This document shows, one piece after another, positions 1 through 8,637 of a stretch of 64,000 nt of DNA. A program made the translations under genes and the position numbers. The stretch is taken from positions 19,205-83,204 of the forward strand of contig CALINC010000090.1 of assembly GCA_938045195.1 (NCBI GenBank), given 5' to 3'. The notes under the pieces are model-generated. The model ran no database searches. It had not been told where the DNA came from and worked only from the letters and a program-made list of their open reading frames with translations. Numbering within the stretch: the stretch's first letter is position 1; each line of letters opens with the position of its first letter. Origin of the DNA: an uncultured Treponema sp. (GTDB lineage: Bacteria > Spirochaetota > Spirochaetia > Treponematales > Treponemataceae).

Positions 1-1218
1 AAGTTCGAAATAAATTCAGCCTTAGCAGATGCAAAAAATAAATACATGCAGGCTGTAGAAAATTCCAAAGATGCAAAAAATCAAGCATTTATCGATCATA
101 CTCAAAAAAATATCAGTTTACGCAATGGCAGAACCGATTTAATTGAAAATATTTCGCTAGCATTCCGCAATTATATTTACAAATTCAAACTTTCTAAATT
201 TTTACTCAACAACGGATTATATCTTGCTATTTTAGTTTTTTTCATTATCTGCATAATCGTAGCACCCTTGTCGGGAAACGGCAATCTTTTGTCGCTGCCC
301 AATATTTTTACTATTTTGGAACAGTCTTCAACAAGAATGTTTTATGCACTCGGTGTTGCAGGTTTAATTCTCTTGGCAGGTACCGATTTAAGCGTCGGAA
401 GAATGGTTGCGCTCGGAGCTGTCATAACGGGTTTAATTTTGCATCCGGGTCTTAACATAGTTACTTTTTTCGGTTTAGGTCCGTGGGACTTTACTGCAAT
501 ACCTATGATATGGCGCTTGACGGCAGCTTTGTTTATTTCAATCTTATTCTGCGTATTATTCAGTGCGTTTGCAGGCTATTTTTCCGCAAGTTTAAAAATA
601 CATCCTTTTATTTCAACGCTTGCAACCCAGCTTATTATTTACGGCTTACTCTTTTTCGGAACAAGCGGTACTCCCGTCGGTTCAATCGACAACGGAATAA
701 AAGATTTGCTTGGCGGCAGGTGGATTTTAGGAATTGTAAATGGAGAATTAATTACTTTTCCCAAACTCATTATCCCTGCCGTTATAGCAATTATTGCGGC
801 ATGGTTTATTTGGAACAAAACGACATTCGGAAAAAATATGTATGCTGTCGGCGGAAATTCGGAAGCGGCAAGTGTTAGCGGAATCAGTGTTTTCCGTGTA
901 ACAATGGGAGTTTTTGTTATGGCGGGAATATTCTACGGAATAGGAGCTTTTCTCGAAGCTTTTAGAGCAAATGCAAGTGCCGGTACAGGACAAGGTTATG
1001 AACTGGACGCAATTGCTGCCTGCGTTGTCGGCGGTATTTCATTTAACGGAGGTATCGGTAAAATAAGCGGAGCCGTTATTGGAGTAATTATTTTTACCGG
1101 TCTTACATATTGTCTCACTTTTTTGGGAATTGATACAAATTTGCAATTCGTATTTAAAGGGTTTATAATAATTGCAGCAGTCGCTCTTGACAGCGTAAAA
1201 TACTTAAAGAAAAAATAA
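1..1218 (+). CDS. mglC: Galactoside/methyl-galactoside-type ABC transporter permease (MglC-like), 5'-partial
   Basis: Inner-membrane permease of a monosaccharide (BPD_transp_2 / RbsC-MglC) ABC importer. The frame is open to base 1 without a stop; the first ATG at 46 has no Shine-Dalgarno sequence, so the real start probably lies outside the window. After a hydrophilic N-terminal stretch there are about eight to ten hydrophobic segments from residue ~58 of the ATG-46 product. The family motif around LAGTDLSVGRMVALGAV and the cytoplasmic loop FGKNMYAVGGNSEAASVSGI are both present. The ATPase and sugar-binding protein genes would be expected upstream. The exact sugar cannot be read from the sequence. 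Confidence 0.88.
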   Translation, partial: KFEINSALADAKNKYMQAVENSKDAKNQAFIDHTQKNISLRNGRTDLIENISLAFRNYIYKFKLSKFLLNNGLYLAILVFFIICIIVAPLSGNGNLLSLPNIFTILEQSSTRMFYALGVAGLILLAGTDLSVGRMVALGAVITGLILHPGLNIVTFFGLGPWDFTAIPMIWRLTAALFISILFCVLFSAFAGYFSASLKIHPFISTLATQLIIYGLLFFGTSGTPVGSIDNGIKDLLGGRWILGIVNGELITFPKLIIPAVIAIIAAWFIWNKTTFGKNMYAVGGNSEAASVSGISVFRVTMGVFVMAGIFYGIGAFLEAFRANASAGTGQGYELDAIAACVVGGISFNGGIGKISGAVIGVIIFTGLTYCLTFLGIDTNLQFVFKGFIIIAAVALDSVKYLKKK

Positions 1219-1232
1219 AAGGAGCTTTATTA

Positions 1233-1835
1233 ATGAAGAAAATATCGGGAATTGTAAAAAACAACAACGGGGTACCTCTTTGTAAGGCTATCGTTGCCGT
1301 GATGAATGACAAATTTGAAATAGAATTCTCCGCTGAAACCAATAAAAACGGAGAATTTATTTTGGAGGCGGAAGAAAAAATTTATCCGTTTTTTTTTGCC
1401 GTAAAAGAATATAAAGAAAATTATCTTGAATATTGGTGTCAAAATATAGATTTAAAAACCGATTTAACAATAAATCCGGCAATCGGGCGGTTGGAAATTT
1501 ATGGGCTTCATTGTTTTAGAATAAAAGGAGCTGCAAATGCCTTGATGATTTATTTTCGTCCGATTAGCCTTACCCGATTTAAAGCAAATGAAGAAGATAT
1601 AGCACCTGCTATAACCGCTGAATCTTTAACGGTTTCAATTAACGGCGAATTTTGCGAAATCTGGGAAATGACACATATAGACGAACATGTAGACGGAAAT
1701 GGCAGTTCTATGACATCCTATTTAATTCAAGTTTCCACCGATTCAGTAAAATTTGGAGAAAATAATTTTCTTGATATAAGCATAACCGACGAGCAAGGCG
1801 ACTACGGCGAAGCTTCGTTATATTTTGATTTATAA
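1233..1835 (+). CDS. Conserved hypothetical protein with carboxypeptidase-regulatory-like N-terminus
   Basis: A 200-residue protein with no signal peptide or membrane segment. Residues 1-50 (SGIVKNNNGVPLCKAIVAV, then NGEF and FFFAVKEY) look like a CarboxypepD_reg / transthyretin-like beta-sandwich. The remaining ~150 residues are unrecognised and rich in beta-prone sequence. A strong ribosome-binding site (AAAGGAG) sits 7 bases before the ATG, and the gap to the permease is only 14 bp, so the two are co-transcribed. Its role is unknown; the location suggests an accessory to the sugar transporter or chance clustering. Confidence 0.75.
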   Translation: MKKISGIVKNNNGVPLCKAIVAVMNDKFEIEFSAETNKNGEFILEAEEKIYPFFFAVKEYKENYLEYWCQNIDLKTDLTINPAIGRLEIYGLHCFRIKGAANALMIYFRPISLTRFKANEEDIAPAITAESLTVSINGEFCEIWEMTHIDEHVDGNGSSMTSYLIQVSTDSVKFGENNFLDISITDEQGDYGEASLYFDL

Positions 1836-1851
1836 ATATCGAAAAAAAATT

Positions 1852-2595
1852 ATGAATTTTGAAACAACCGTTATTTTATGCCGCCCCGAATCCAGTATGA
1901 ATATCGGTGCTGTATGCAGGGTTATGGCAAATACGGGGGTGTCCGATTTAAGAATTATATGCCCTGAAAACGGCGATAAGCGTAACTATAATGAAGATGA
2001 CGTTTTGCGGCTTGCTCTTAATGCCGATTATATATGGAAAAATGCGAAATTCTTTCCTCATAGCAGTGAAAGCGTTGCTATCGCCGGAGCAGATTGTTCG
2101 GCTTTAGCCGGTACTACCCGCCGTATAGGGCAAAAACGCAAAAATTGCGGCGAAACGCCGGAAGAACTTTGCAGCAATTTAGAACGCTTTTACGGCGGAC
2201 GGCTTGGGCTTGTCTTCGGCAATGAACGTACCGGTCTCACCGATAAAGAACTTGCCCAGTGTACTTTTTCGGTAAATATTCCTGCAGATGAAAAATTCGG
2301 CTCTTATAACCTTTCGCATGCAGTTTTAATCTTGACATATTCTATTTTTGCAGGCAAAAAAAACATATCCCCAAAAGGACTTATAAAGCCTAAAGCCTCT
2401 TTACAAAAAATTCGAAGTACTGCACAAGAAATATGCACTCACCTTGCAGACTTAGGGATGTTTAAAACAGGAGGCAGGCTTGAAAATGAAGACTTTTTTA
2501 CAAAACTCTTATCTTCGGCGGGGGCTTCGGATTTCGAGGTTGAACATCTTGCAGGCATTTTTAAAAAAGTACATTTTTTAAAAAATAATAATTAA
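1852..2595 (+). CDS. trmJ: tRNA/rRNA 2'-O-methyltransferase, SpoU/TrmH family (TrmJ-like)
   Basis: SPOUT-class methyltransferase of about 247 residues, expected to methylate a ribose 2'-OH, probably at tRNA position 32 if truly TrmJ. All three SpoU motifs are visible: motif 1 around SSMNIGAVCRVMANTG, motif 2 VFGNERTGLT, and motif 3 with SYNLSHAV forming the trefoil knot. An in-frame TTG at 1825 would lengthen it by nine residues and overlap the upstream stop. The ATG at 1852 places the family core directly at the N-terminus, so I prefer it, although neither start has a clear Shine-Dalgarno sequence. It is the last gene of the plus-strand group. Confidence 0.85.
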   Translation: MNFETTVILCRPESSMNIGAVCRVMANTGVSDLRIICPENGDKRNYNEDDVLRLALNADYIWKNAKFFPHSSESVAIAGADCSALAGTTRRIGQKRKNCGETPEELCSNLERFYGGRLGLVFGNERTGLTDKELAQCTFSVNIPADEKFGSYNLSHAVLILTYSIFAGKKNISPKGLIKPKASLQKIRSTAQEICTHLADLGMFKTGGRLENEDFFTKLLSSAGASDFEVEHLAGIFKKVHFLKNNN

Positions 2596-2607
2596 AACAT
2601 AAAATCT

Positions 2608-3852
2608 TCACTTGTTTAAGATAGTAATTTCTACACGGCGGTTTTTTGCCATATTGTCGGGAGAAGTATTTGCAACAAGAGGTTTCCTTGAACCGAAGCC
2701 TTGTGTATAAATATGCTCCCTGCTTTGAACACCCAATTCTATCAAATAATTCGCCACGGCTGCCGCCCTTTCTTCAGAAAGAAGCTGCCGCTCCTCCGCA
2801 GTTCCCGCAAGAGCCGTATGCCCCGAAATTAAAAATTCTCTATCATTAAAGGGTTTAAGCAATTCTGCAATTTGTTGCAGCTTTTCTTTTTCCGAATCCA
2901 TAAGCTCGGCAGAATTGGGCAAAAAACGGATTTTTTCCAAACTTATCGTAAGCCCCTCTTCCGTTTTTTTTATATCGGTGTTTTCCAAATTTAAATTTTC
3001 TATATTCTTTTTTAATTCATCTTCGGCCTTACTATCCGGCTTTTTGGTTTCAAGCACCTTCGCATGGGCTGAACCTTTAAAATCCAAAACAGTTCCGGAA
3101 TATAAAACCAATTTTATCTCAAACACTTCGTCATAACAAAAAAGATTGCCCTTTTCTTCATCCCAATATAAATTCTGCTTTGACTTTCCTAATGTTTTTA
3201 CGGGAATATCAATTTGCATATTATAGTTTTGCAAGAGTTCCTGCGGAACGCTGTAATTTAAATCATAATAAGCCGTAATATGTCTATAAAATTTTCCGTC
3301 AATGTTTTTAAGCCCCATGTATTGATATTCCACTTCAAATGGAACAATAAAAGGTTTTTCCATACCGAAAGCATCGCGGAAATCATGCGCTTCATGCCCG
3401 CTGTTTTTCCATACGTCTAAGGGCTTAACCGCATATTCCGGAAACATCGGGACATCCCGTACTACCGGCATAAAATACGTATCATCTATAGAATAAAGCC
3501 CTAATTCGTTTCTGCGGAAAATTGACGGATATGTTCTATCCCAGCTGAATGTTTTATTTGAATTTTGTTCGCTTGTCATAAATTCGCAGGAAAAAAGAGC
3601 CGAAGCGGGACTATTTTCTTTTGCAGGCTGAACATCGGAGACTTCAACAGTTATGCGGTTTATAATCTGTGCCTGATGATGAAAGTGCCCGTTTACATAT
3701 ACGATTTCGTCCACAATGGAATGTATTTTATATGAATCGCCATTATTAAATTTAAAACGGAATAAAAAAACTTCTTCCTGAGCTTGTAAAACAAAAGGTG
3801 TTAGTACAAAGATGAGAACAAAAAAACTAGTCCGCTCAACGTTGAATTTCAC
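2608..3852 (-). CDS. OmpA-domain envelope protein (T. pallidum TP0624-like)
   Basis: An exported protein of 414 residues. It starts with GTG, followed by a Sec signal peptide ending near VLQAQEE. Residues ~25-270 form a treponemal N-terminal region with no wider family that I recognise. Residues ~295-413 are an OmpA-like peptidoglycan-binding domain with FLPNSAELMDSEKEKLQQIA, ISGHTALAGTAEERQLLSEERA and NRRVEI, including the usual Asp/Arg type positions. The arrangement matches what I recall of T. pallidum TP0624. It probably anchors the outer envelope to peptidoglycan in the periplasm. It is divergent from the LolA-like gene, with 108 bp between them. Confidence 0.85.
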   Translation of the reverse strand: MKFNVERTSFFVLIFVLTPFVLQAQEEVFLFRFKFNNGDSYKIHSIVDEIVYVNGHFHHQAQIINRITVEVSDVQPAKENSPASALFSCEFMTSEQNSNKTFSWDRTYPSIFRRNELGLYSIDDTYFMPVVRDVPMFPEYAVKPLDVWKNSGHEAHDFRDAFGMEKPFIVPFEVEYQYMGLKNIDGKFYRHITAYYDLNYSVPQELLQNYNMQIDIPVKTLGKSKQNLYWDEEKGNLFCYDEVFEIKLVLYSGTVLDFKGSAHAKVLETKKPDSKAEDELKKNIENLNLENTDIKKTEEGLTISLEKIRFLPNSAELMDSEKEKLQQIAELLKPFNDREFLISGHTALAGTAEERQLLSEERAAAVANYLIELGVQSREHIYTQGFGSRKPLVANTSPDNMAKNRRVEITILNK

Positions 3853-3924
3853 TCTTTCTTATCGGCAGTTTTTACGGAATACTTGAGAAAATAATACGGA
3901 ATATCTTTTTAAAAACACATCTAC

Positions 3925-3953
3925 TTGACTTTATGCTTTATTTTTGCTTTACT
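3925..3953 (+). promoter_or_regulatory. Sigma-70-type promoter with -10 directly before the start codon
   Basis: TTGACT at 3925-3930, a 17-bp spacer, then TTTACT at 3948-3953. The ATG of the LolA-like gene begins 7 bases after the -10 box, so transcription should start at or next to the start codon. No Shine-Dalgarno sequence is present. A second reading (TACTAT at 3950-3955) gives a 19-bp spacer. Confidence 0.6.
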
Positions 3954-3960
3954 ATGGTAA

Positions 3961-4629
3961 ATGAAAAAAATTACGGCTATTTTCTTATTATTATTTATTG
4001 GAACTTTTTGTTTTTCTCAAAATATTACAACGGCGGCAGCTTTTTTTTCTTCCGTTTCCGATACGTATGCGCAAATTTTCGATTACACAGTGGATATGGA
4101 TATAACAACGGGTTCTTCGACTAACTCGGCGACAGCAATGTTTAAACGTCCCGATATGCTTCGGGTAGATTTTAAATCGCCTTTGGAACAATGTATTGTG
4201 TTTAGCGGAAACACACTTTTAATTTATTTACCGGAGTATCGAACGATTTTGCGGCACGAAATAGAGCAAAGTTCTGCCGGCGGCACCTCACTTGCAACAC
4301 CTCAAGGGCTTTCTCTTATGAAGCGTTCTTACACCATTCAATATGAAACGTCTGCTTCGCCTGTGCAGATTGAAGAAGTTCCCTCTGAACCTGTAGTCGT
4401 TTTAATTATGAATAGAAAAAATGCAGCGGAAACTTTTAAAACATTGCGTGTGATGATTTCTCCCCAATCAAAGCTTATCCGAAGAATTGAGGCAATCCCG
4501 ATTTCGGGCAAAAAGGTGATTTTTGACTTTTATAATTATAAACTTAATATGGGTATCGGCAGTAAAAATTTCATATTTGATGCGCCTCCCACGGCAAAGG
4601 TTTTGGATAACTTCCTCTTCCTTGACTAA
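3961..4629 (+). CDS. lolA: LolA-like outer-membrane lipoprotein carrier protein
   Basis: A periplasmic protein of 222 residues with an N-terminal signal peptide (to about FCFSQ, residue 20). It has the LolA/LolB fold pattern: repeated beta strands with ATAMFKRPDMLRVDFKSP, FSGNTLLIYLPEYRTI and a C-terminal FDFYNYKLNMGIG segment. LolA carries lipoproteins from the LolCDE exporter to the outer membrane; a LolCDE-like set lies at 48200-51502 in this window. The transcript appears leaderless. The next gene starts 27 bp downstream, giving an operon with the RodZ-like protein and rimO. No LolB homologue is seen, as is usual in spirochaetes. Confidence 0.78.
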   Translation: MKKITAIFLLLFIGTFCFSQNITTAAAFFSSVSDTYAQIFDYTVDMDITTGSSTNSATAMFKRPDMLRVDFKSPLEQCIVFSGNTLLIYLPEYRTILRHEIEQSSAGGTSLATPQGLSLMKRSYTIQYETSASPVQIEEVPSEPVVVLIMNRKNAAETFKTLRVMISPQSKLIRRIEAIPISGKKVIFDFYNYKLNMGIGSKNFIFDAPPTAKVLDNFLFLD

Positions 4630-4655
4630 ACTTAAAAATATAGCGGAGCAATATA

Positions 4656-5771
4656 ATGAATGAAATAGGAAAACTTCTTACCGAAACACGAACACAGCAT
4701 GGGCTCGATATTGAACAAGTTGCACGAGAAACAAATATAGCAAGACGGTACCTTGAAGCATTGGAAAATGACGATTACAGCGTATTTCCTGCAGAACCCT
4801 ATGTCGTAGGTTTTTTGCGTAATTACTGCGACTATTTGGGGCTTAACCCTGATGAAATTATAACGCTTTATAAGCAAATAAAAATACAAGAAACCGATTT
4901 GCCGCCTGATACGCTTTTACCGAAGCGAGGCATTGTAATTCCGCATTCGCTCATAATCGTTTTTGTAAGTCTTATTATAATTTCAGCTTTGTCGATTTTA
5001 GGTTATTTTTTATTTACAAAATGGCTCCCCAGCATTAAAGAGCGGCAGTCTGTAAATTTGCATACGCAAGAAATAATTGATACGAGAGTGCCTGAAACAT
5101 ATACCCTAACTCAAGAGACTTTTGAAAAAAGGGTATTTGCCGGAGATTCCATAGAAATTCCGGTAAAAGAAAAAAACTATATTTTATCTGTTGAAAAAGT
5201 AAGCCCCGCTGTGGTTTTAAATACCGAGTCGGGTAAACAGATTATCAATCTTGCAGAAAGTATAAAAATAGATTTGGACGGCGATGCAGTTCCCGATGCG
5301 GAAATTCTTGTTGAAGATACGGATAAAAATAATCCCAAAGCAGGAGCTTTGGTTCTCATTAAAATGAGTAAAACATTGAAACCGGAGGAAGAAGTAAGTG
5401 ATGTTGAAGTTTCGCCGGTATCGGCTTTGCCCTCCGGCGCAGCCTTTAAAACGCTTTTTGAAAGCGGTTCCGCATATCCGGTAACTTTAAATGCAACTTT
5501 TCGCGGCTATTGTTTGTTCCGCTATGAATCGGATAAGGCAAACCGCGAAGAACGCTATTATCAAAAAGCGGAACAGCTTACCGTGCAAGCCAATAACGGT
5601 TTTAGGATTTGGGCATCAAACGGCAATGCCGTAAAATTACAATTAGTTGCAGGCGGAAAAACGGTAGATTTGGAAGTAAGCCGACCCGGAGAAGTTATCG
5701 TAAAAGATTTAAAATGGATTAAAGATGACGCTACAAAGAGATTCAAATTTATTATAACCGATGTCGATTAA
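4656..5771 (+). CDS. RodZ-like protein: cytoplasmic helix-turn-helix, one TM, periplasmic DUF4115
   Basis: A 371-residue bitopic protein. Residues 1-70 are an HTH_25/Cro-type domain (IGKLLTETRTQHGLDIEQVA, then ARRYLEALENDDYSVFPAEPYVVGFLRNY). A single transmembrane helix covers about 98-122. A charged linker follows, and residues ~270-350 match the RodZ-type periplasmic beta domain (YPVTLNATFRGYCLFRY, VQANNGFRIWASNGNAVKL). RodZ links MreB to the cell-wall elongation complex; whether this one does so in a helical spirochaete is inference. An RBS (CGGAGC) precedes the ATG. The gene overlaps rimO by 11 bp. Confidence 0.82.
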   Translation: MNEIGKLLTETRTQHGLDIEQVARETNIARRYLEALENDDYSVFPAEPYVVGFLRNYCDYLGLNPDEIITLYKQIKIQETDLPPDTLLPKRGIVIPHSLIIVFVSLIIISALSILGYFLFTKWLPSIKERQSVNLHTQEIIDTRVPETYTLTQETFEKRVFAGDSIEIPVKEKNYILSVEKVSPAVVLNTESGKQIINLAESIKIDLDGDAVPDAEILVEDTDKNNPKAGALVLIKMSKTLKPEEEVSDVEVSPVSALPSGAAFKTLFESGSAYPVTLNATFRGYCLFRYESDKANREERYYQKAEQLTVQANNGFRIWASNGNAVKLQLVAGGKTVDLEVSRPGEVIVKDLKWIKDDATKRFKFIITDVD

Positions 5772-7182
5772 AAATTTTTTTATAGATTTGCACGGTTGTG
5801 CAAAAAACCAAGTCGATGCCGAACTTATCATAGGAATTATGGAAAGCATAGGCTGGAAAAATTGCAATGCTGCTGAAGAAGCGGATTTAATTATTGTTAA
5901 TTCGTGCGGCTTTATAGAGTCTGCAAAGGCGGAGTCTATAAATGCCGTTATCAATGCAAGGAATGCGTACCCGAAAGCAAGGATTCTTTTGGCAGGCTGT
6001 CTTGCGGAGCGGTATGCTGAGGTTTTAAAAAACGATTTACCGGAAGCCGATGCAATTTTCGGGAACGGAGACTTATCCCGTTTGCCGGAAATAATAACGC
6101 AGCTTTTTTCAAAACAAAAATTTAAAAGAACCGTACTAACGCCTCCCCAAAAAGGCTTTTGCACCGGCTGCCGCCCTAAAATACTTAATTTTCCGCGTTC
6201 GGCTTATATTAAAATTACTGAGGGCTGCGATAATTTTTGCAGTTTTTGCGCTATTCCTATCATACGCGGAAAACTCAGAAGCCGCCCTGTATCGGAAATA
6301 ACTTCCGAAATTGAAGAATTTATAAAAAGAGACTTTTACGAATTTAATTTAATAGGACAGGATTTAGCGGCTTATCAAACCGGAGAAGACCGCATAGGGA
6401 ATTCCAATATAAAAGAATCGGGTCTCGCCTTTCTGCTTAAAGCTATCTCGAAACTGAAAGGCGAATTTAAAATAAGACTTCTTTATATTCATCCCGACCA
6501 TTTTCCGCAGGATATTCTTCCTGTAATGACTGCTGATGATAGGTTTATTCCGTACTTTGATATTCCGTTTCAATCGGGTTCTGAAAAAATAATTAAAGCA
6601 ATGAACAGAAAAGGCTCGCCGAAAATATATTTACAACTCGTAAATGCTATTCGCGCTGCATTTAAAAAATCAAAAAGCCCTTACGGAGAACCGGTTATCC
6701 GCACCACTTTTTTGATAGGCTTTCCCAATGAAACGGAAGAAGATTTTGCCGAAACGGTTGGCTTTTTAAAAAAACTTAAAACACTCTGGTCGGGCGGTTT
6801 TGTGTATTCCCGCGAAGAAGATACTCCTGCATATTCCTTTAAAAACCGCATACCCAAAAAAGTTGCCGAAAGGAGATTAAATGAAATTCAGGAAATCCAA
6901 ACCGGCATAACAGAAAAACTCTTGGACGCTTTTATCGGAAAATATATGGAAATTTTAGTTGAAGAGTTAATTCCTGATAATGAAGTCTGCTTTGCGTTAG
7001 GACGTGCATGGTTTCAAGCACCGGATGTGGACGGTTCCGTTGTTCTAACTTTTACGGAAGATAAAAAAGACGTATCCGGAAATCCTATCAATGCAGGTTC
7101 GATTGTCTATGCAAAAATTATTTCCCGCAACGGGTTTGATTTGGAAGCAGAGGCAGTTTCTTTCCCTGTTTTAAATAAGTGA
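5761..7182 (+). CDS. rimO: Ribosomal protein S12 methylthiotransferase RimO
   Basis: A radical-SAM methylthiotransferase of 473 residues that thiomethylates the conserved aspartate of ribosomal protein S12. The N-terminal MTTase domain has the three cluster cysteines C13 (HGCAKNQVDAE), C49 (NSCGF) and C80 (AGC). The radical-SAM cluster motif is C156-x3-C160-x2-C163 within EGCDNFCSFC. A C-terminal TRAM-like segment follows about residue 400. The HGCAKNQVDAE signature favours RimO over MiaB. The start lies inside the last codons of the RodZ-like gene, implying translational coupling. Confidence 0.93.
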   Translation: MSIKNFFIDLHGCAKNQVDAELIIGIMESIGWKNCNAAEEADLIIVNSCGFIESAKAESINAVINARNAYPKARILLAGCLAERYAEVLKNDLPEADAIFGNGDLSRLPEIITQLFSKQKFKRTVLTPPQKGFCTGCRPKILNFPRSAYIKITEGCDNFCSFCAIPIIRGKLRSRPVSEITSEIEEFIKRDFYEFNLIGQDLAAYQTGEDRIGNSNIKESGLAFLLKAISKLKGEFKIRLLYIHPDHFPQDILPVMTADDRFIPYFDIPFQSGSEKIIKAMNRKGSPKIYLQLVNAIRAAFKKSKSPYGEPVIRTTFLIGFPNETEEDFAETVGFLKKLKTLWSGGFVYSREEDTPAYSFKNRIPKKVAERRLNEIQEIQTGITEKLLDAFIGKYMEILVEELIPDNEVCFALGRAWFQAPDVDGSVVLTFTEDKKDVSGNPINAGSIVYAKIISRNGFDLEAEAVSFPVLNK

Positions 7183-7516
7183 TATTTGTGTGTATTATAG
7201 AAAAATATTTAATATTATTTTATTTATGCGGAAACCTGCTATAAAAAGTCAATAGCTTAATGCTGAAATTCATAGCTTGGTCAGCCATTTTTGAAACATC
7301 AGGGCATCTGTAAAAAACTTTGTTAGATTTTTTTAAAGGTGCCACATCGGCAAAGCTGATCATCGGCTTTGCCGATAGAGAGTTTTTAGTAAGTTCTTAT
7401 ATATCAATGCCTTACGAAAAACATCGCAAGTTAAATTCAGTGTAAACCGGTAAGCAAAACTCACCTCGAAAAACTGAGGTTTTAGAGCTTCCCATCAGAT
7501 GTTTTGATGTATCCGT
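7183..7516. other. Intergenic region holding a diverged palindromic repeat
   Basis: There is no gene here. The 334-bp gap between rimO and lplA (convergent) contains the MITE-like element described at 7300-7497. Bases 7183-7299 show no recognisable feature. Confidence 0.7.
7300..7497. repeat. MITE-like palindromic element, copy 1 (diverged)
   Basis: It shares the terminal motif AGGGCATCTNTAAAAA-ACTTTGTTAGATTTTT and the core TTATATATCA, then CTTACGAAAAACATCGCAAG, with the copy at 22252-22399. The ends are imperfect inverted repeats (GGGCATCTGTAAAA against TTTTAGAGCTTCCC). Compared with copy 2 it carries an extra internal hairpin, ATCGGCAAAGC (7346-7356) pairing with GCTTTGCCGAT (7367-7377). 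It lies just after a plus-strand gene, like copy 2. Confidence 0.6.
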
Positions 7517-8512
7517 TTATTTGAAAAACATTTCTACAAAATCTTTTTTGTCTAGATTGCCGAAATACGGCGTTAAATCAATAGAAGAAAGTTTTTCAGT
7601 TAAGGCTGTTCTATTGTATTCGCAATTTGTAAGAAGTTTTTCAATACCGGAAATATCTTCTGTGCCGAAAAAATCTCCGTGAATTTTTAAATCGCAAATT
7701 TTAGCGTTTTTTACATTGAAGAAAACTTCAACACTTCCTATAGGAAACCGTTCGTAATGAGAATATTCTGCGCTTGGAGATGCTCCGTAATTCCATTCTT
7801 TACGGGAAAATCTTTCATTATAAATTTTCTTTACACCGTTAAGTTCTTCTTCCGAAAGTTTGTATTCCGTAGGGACAGCTCCTTCAAGTTCAAAAATTGT
7901 TTTTAAAAGCTCCGCTTTAAAATCTAAAACGGAAATATCCCGTTTGAGGTGAGGTTTAATATTTGTAACTCTTGCCCGTACGCTTTTTACACCTTTGGAT
8001 TCAAGTTTTTCTTTACGCACATTTAAGGCTTTTGAAAGCTCTTGTAATTGTACATCAAACAAAATACATCCGTTGCTTAAAACTCTGCCTTGCCAAACGG
8101 ATTGAGACGCACCGATACATTTTTGTCCATCGATAGTAACATCGTTTCTTCCTGATAATTCGGCATTAACTCCTATTTTTTTTAGAGCCTTTATAATGGG
8201 AATATAATAACGCTTAAAATCTATTTTTTCGTTTAATATGGTTTTTGTAACGAACGAAAAATTTAAATTATTTAAGTCATGATATACCGCCCCGCCGCCT
8301 GTAATTCTGCGGACAACCTTTAAATTATGCACGGTTACGTATTCGGAATTTATTTCTTGATACGCATTTTGGTTTTTACCGATAATAATCGACGGCTCAT
8401 TTATCCATAAAAAAAAGTATTCATGATTTTCAAGCGGCAAGTGCCGAAAACAATATTCTTCAAAAGCTAAATTGTATTCCGGATCATTGGAATTTGTTTC
8501 TAAGTATTTCAT
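7517..8512 (-). CDS. lplA: Lipoate-protein ligase A
   Basis: A cytoplasmic enzyme of ~331 residues that activates free lipoate with ATP and attaches it to lipoyl domains of 2-oxoacid dehydrogenases or GcvH. Diagnostic motifs are RRITGGGAVYHDLNNLNFSF, the lysine-containing CIGASQSVWQGR, and the small C-terminal accessory domain. The start is ATG 8512. A TTG six codons upstream is open, but the -10 box lies inside that extension. No Shine-Dalgarno sequence precedes 8512 and the mRNA is predicted to be leaderless. Confidence 0.9.
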   Translation of the reverse strand: MKYLETNSNDPEYNLAFEEYCFRHLPLENHEYFFLWINEPSIIIGKNQNAYQEINSEYVTVHNLKVVRRITGGGAVYHDLNNLNFSFVTKTILNEKIDFKRYYIPIIKALKKIGVNAELSGRNDVTIDGQKCIGASQSVWQGRVLSNGCILFDVQLQELSKALNVRKEKLESKGVKSVRARVTNIKPHLKRDISVLDFKAELLKTIFELEGAVPTEYKLSEEELNGVKKIYNERFSRKEWNYGASPSAEYSHYERFPIGSVEVFFNVKNAKICDLKIHGDFFGTEDISGIEKLLTNCEYNRTALTEKLSSIDLTPYFGNLDKKDFVEMFFK

Positions 8513-8518
8513 ACGGTT

Positions 8519-8547
8519 AGTATACCACAAAAAATATTTTATTTCAA
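8519..8547 (-). promoter_or_regulatory. Promoter of lplA, predicted to give a leaderless mRNA
   Basis: On the minus strand, TTGAAA (8547-8542), a 17-bp spacer, then TATACT (8524-8519). Only six bases separate the -10 box from the lplA ATG, so the transcript should begin at the start codon. Confidence 0.72.
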
Positions 8548-8637
8548 GAAAGATTTATAGAAAAATTATTTTGTTAGCTATTTTATATTTTTTCAAGGTT
8601 TCCTATAGACAGATTTCCGATATTTGTGTATCTTTAA

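Noticed and set aside
5709..6164. 151-codon minus-strand frame across the RodZ/RimO junction
   Set aside because: It is antisense to two well-supported genes, with no RBS and no recognisable protein.
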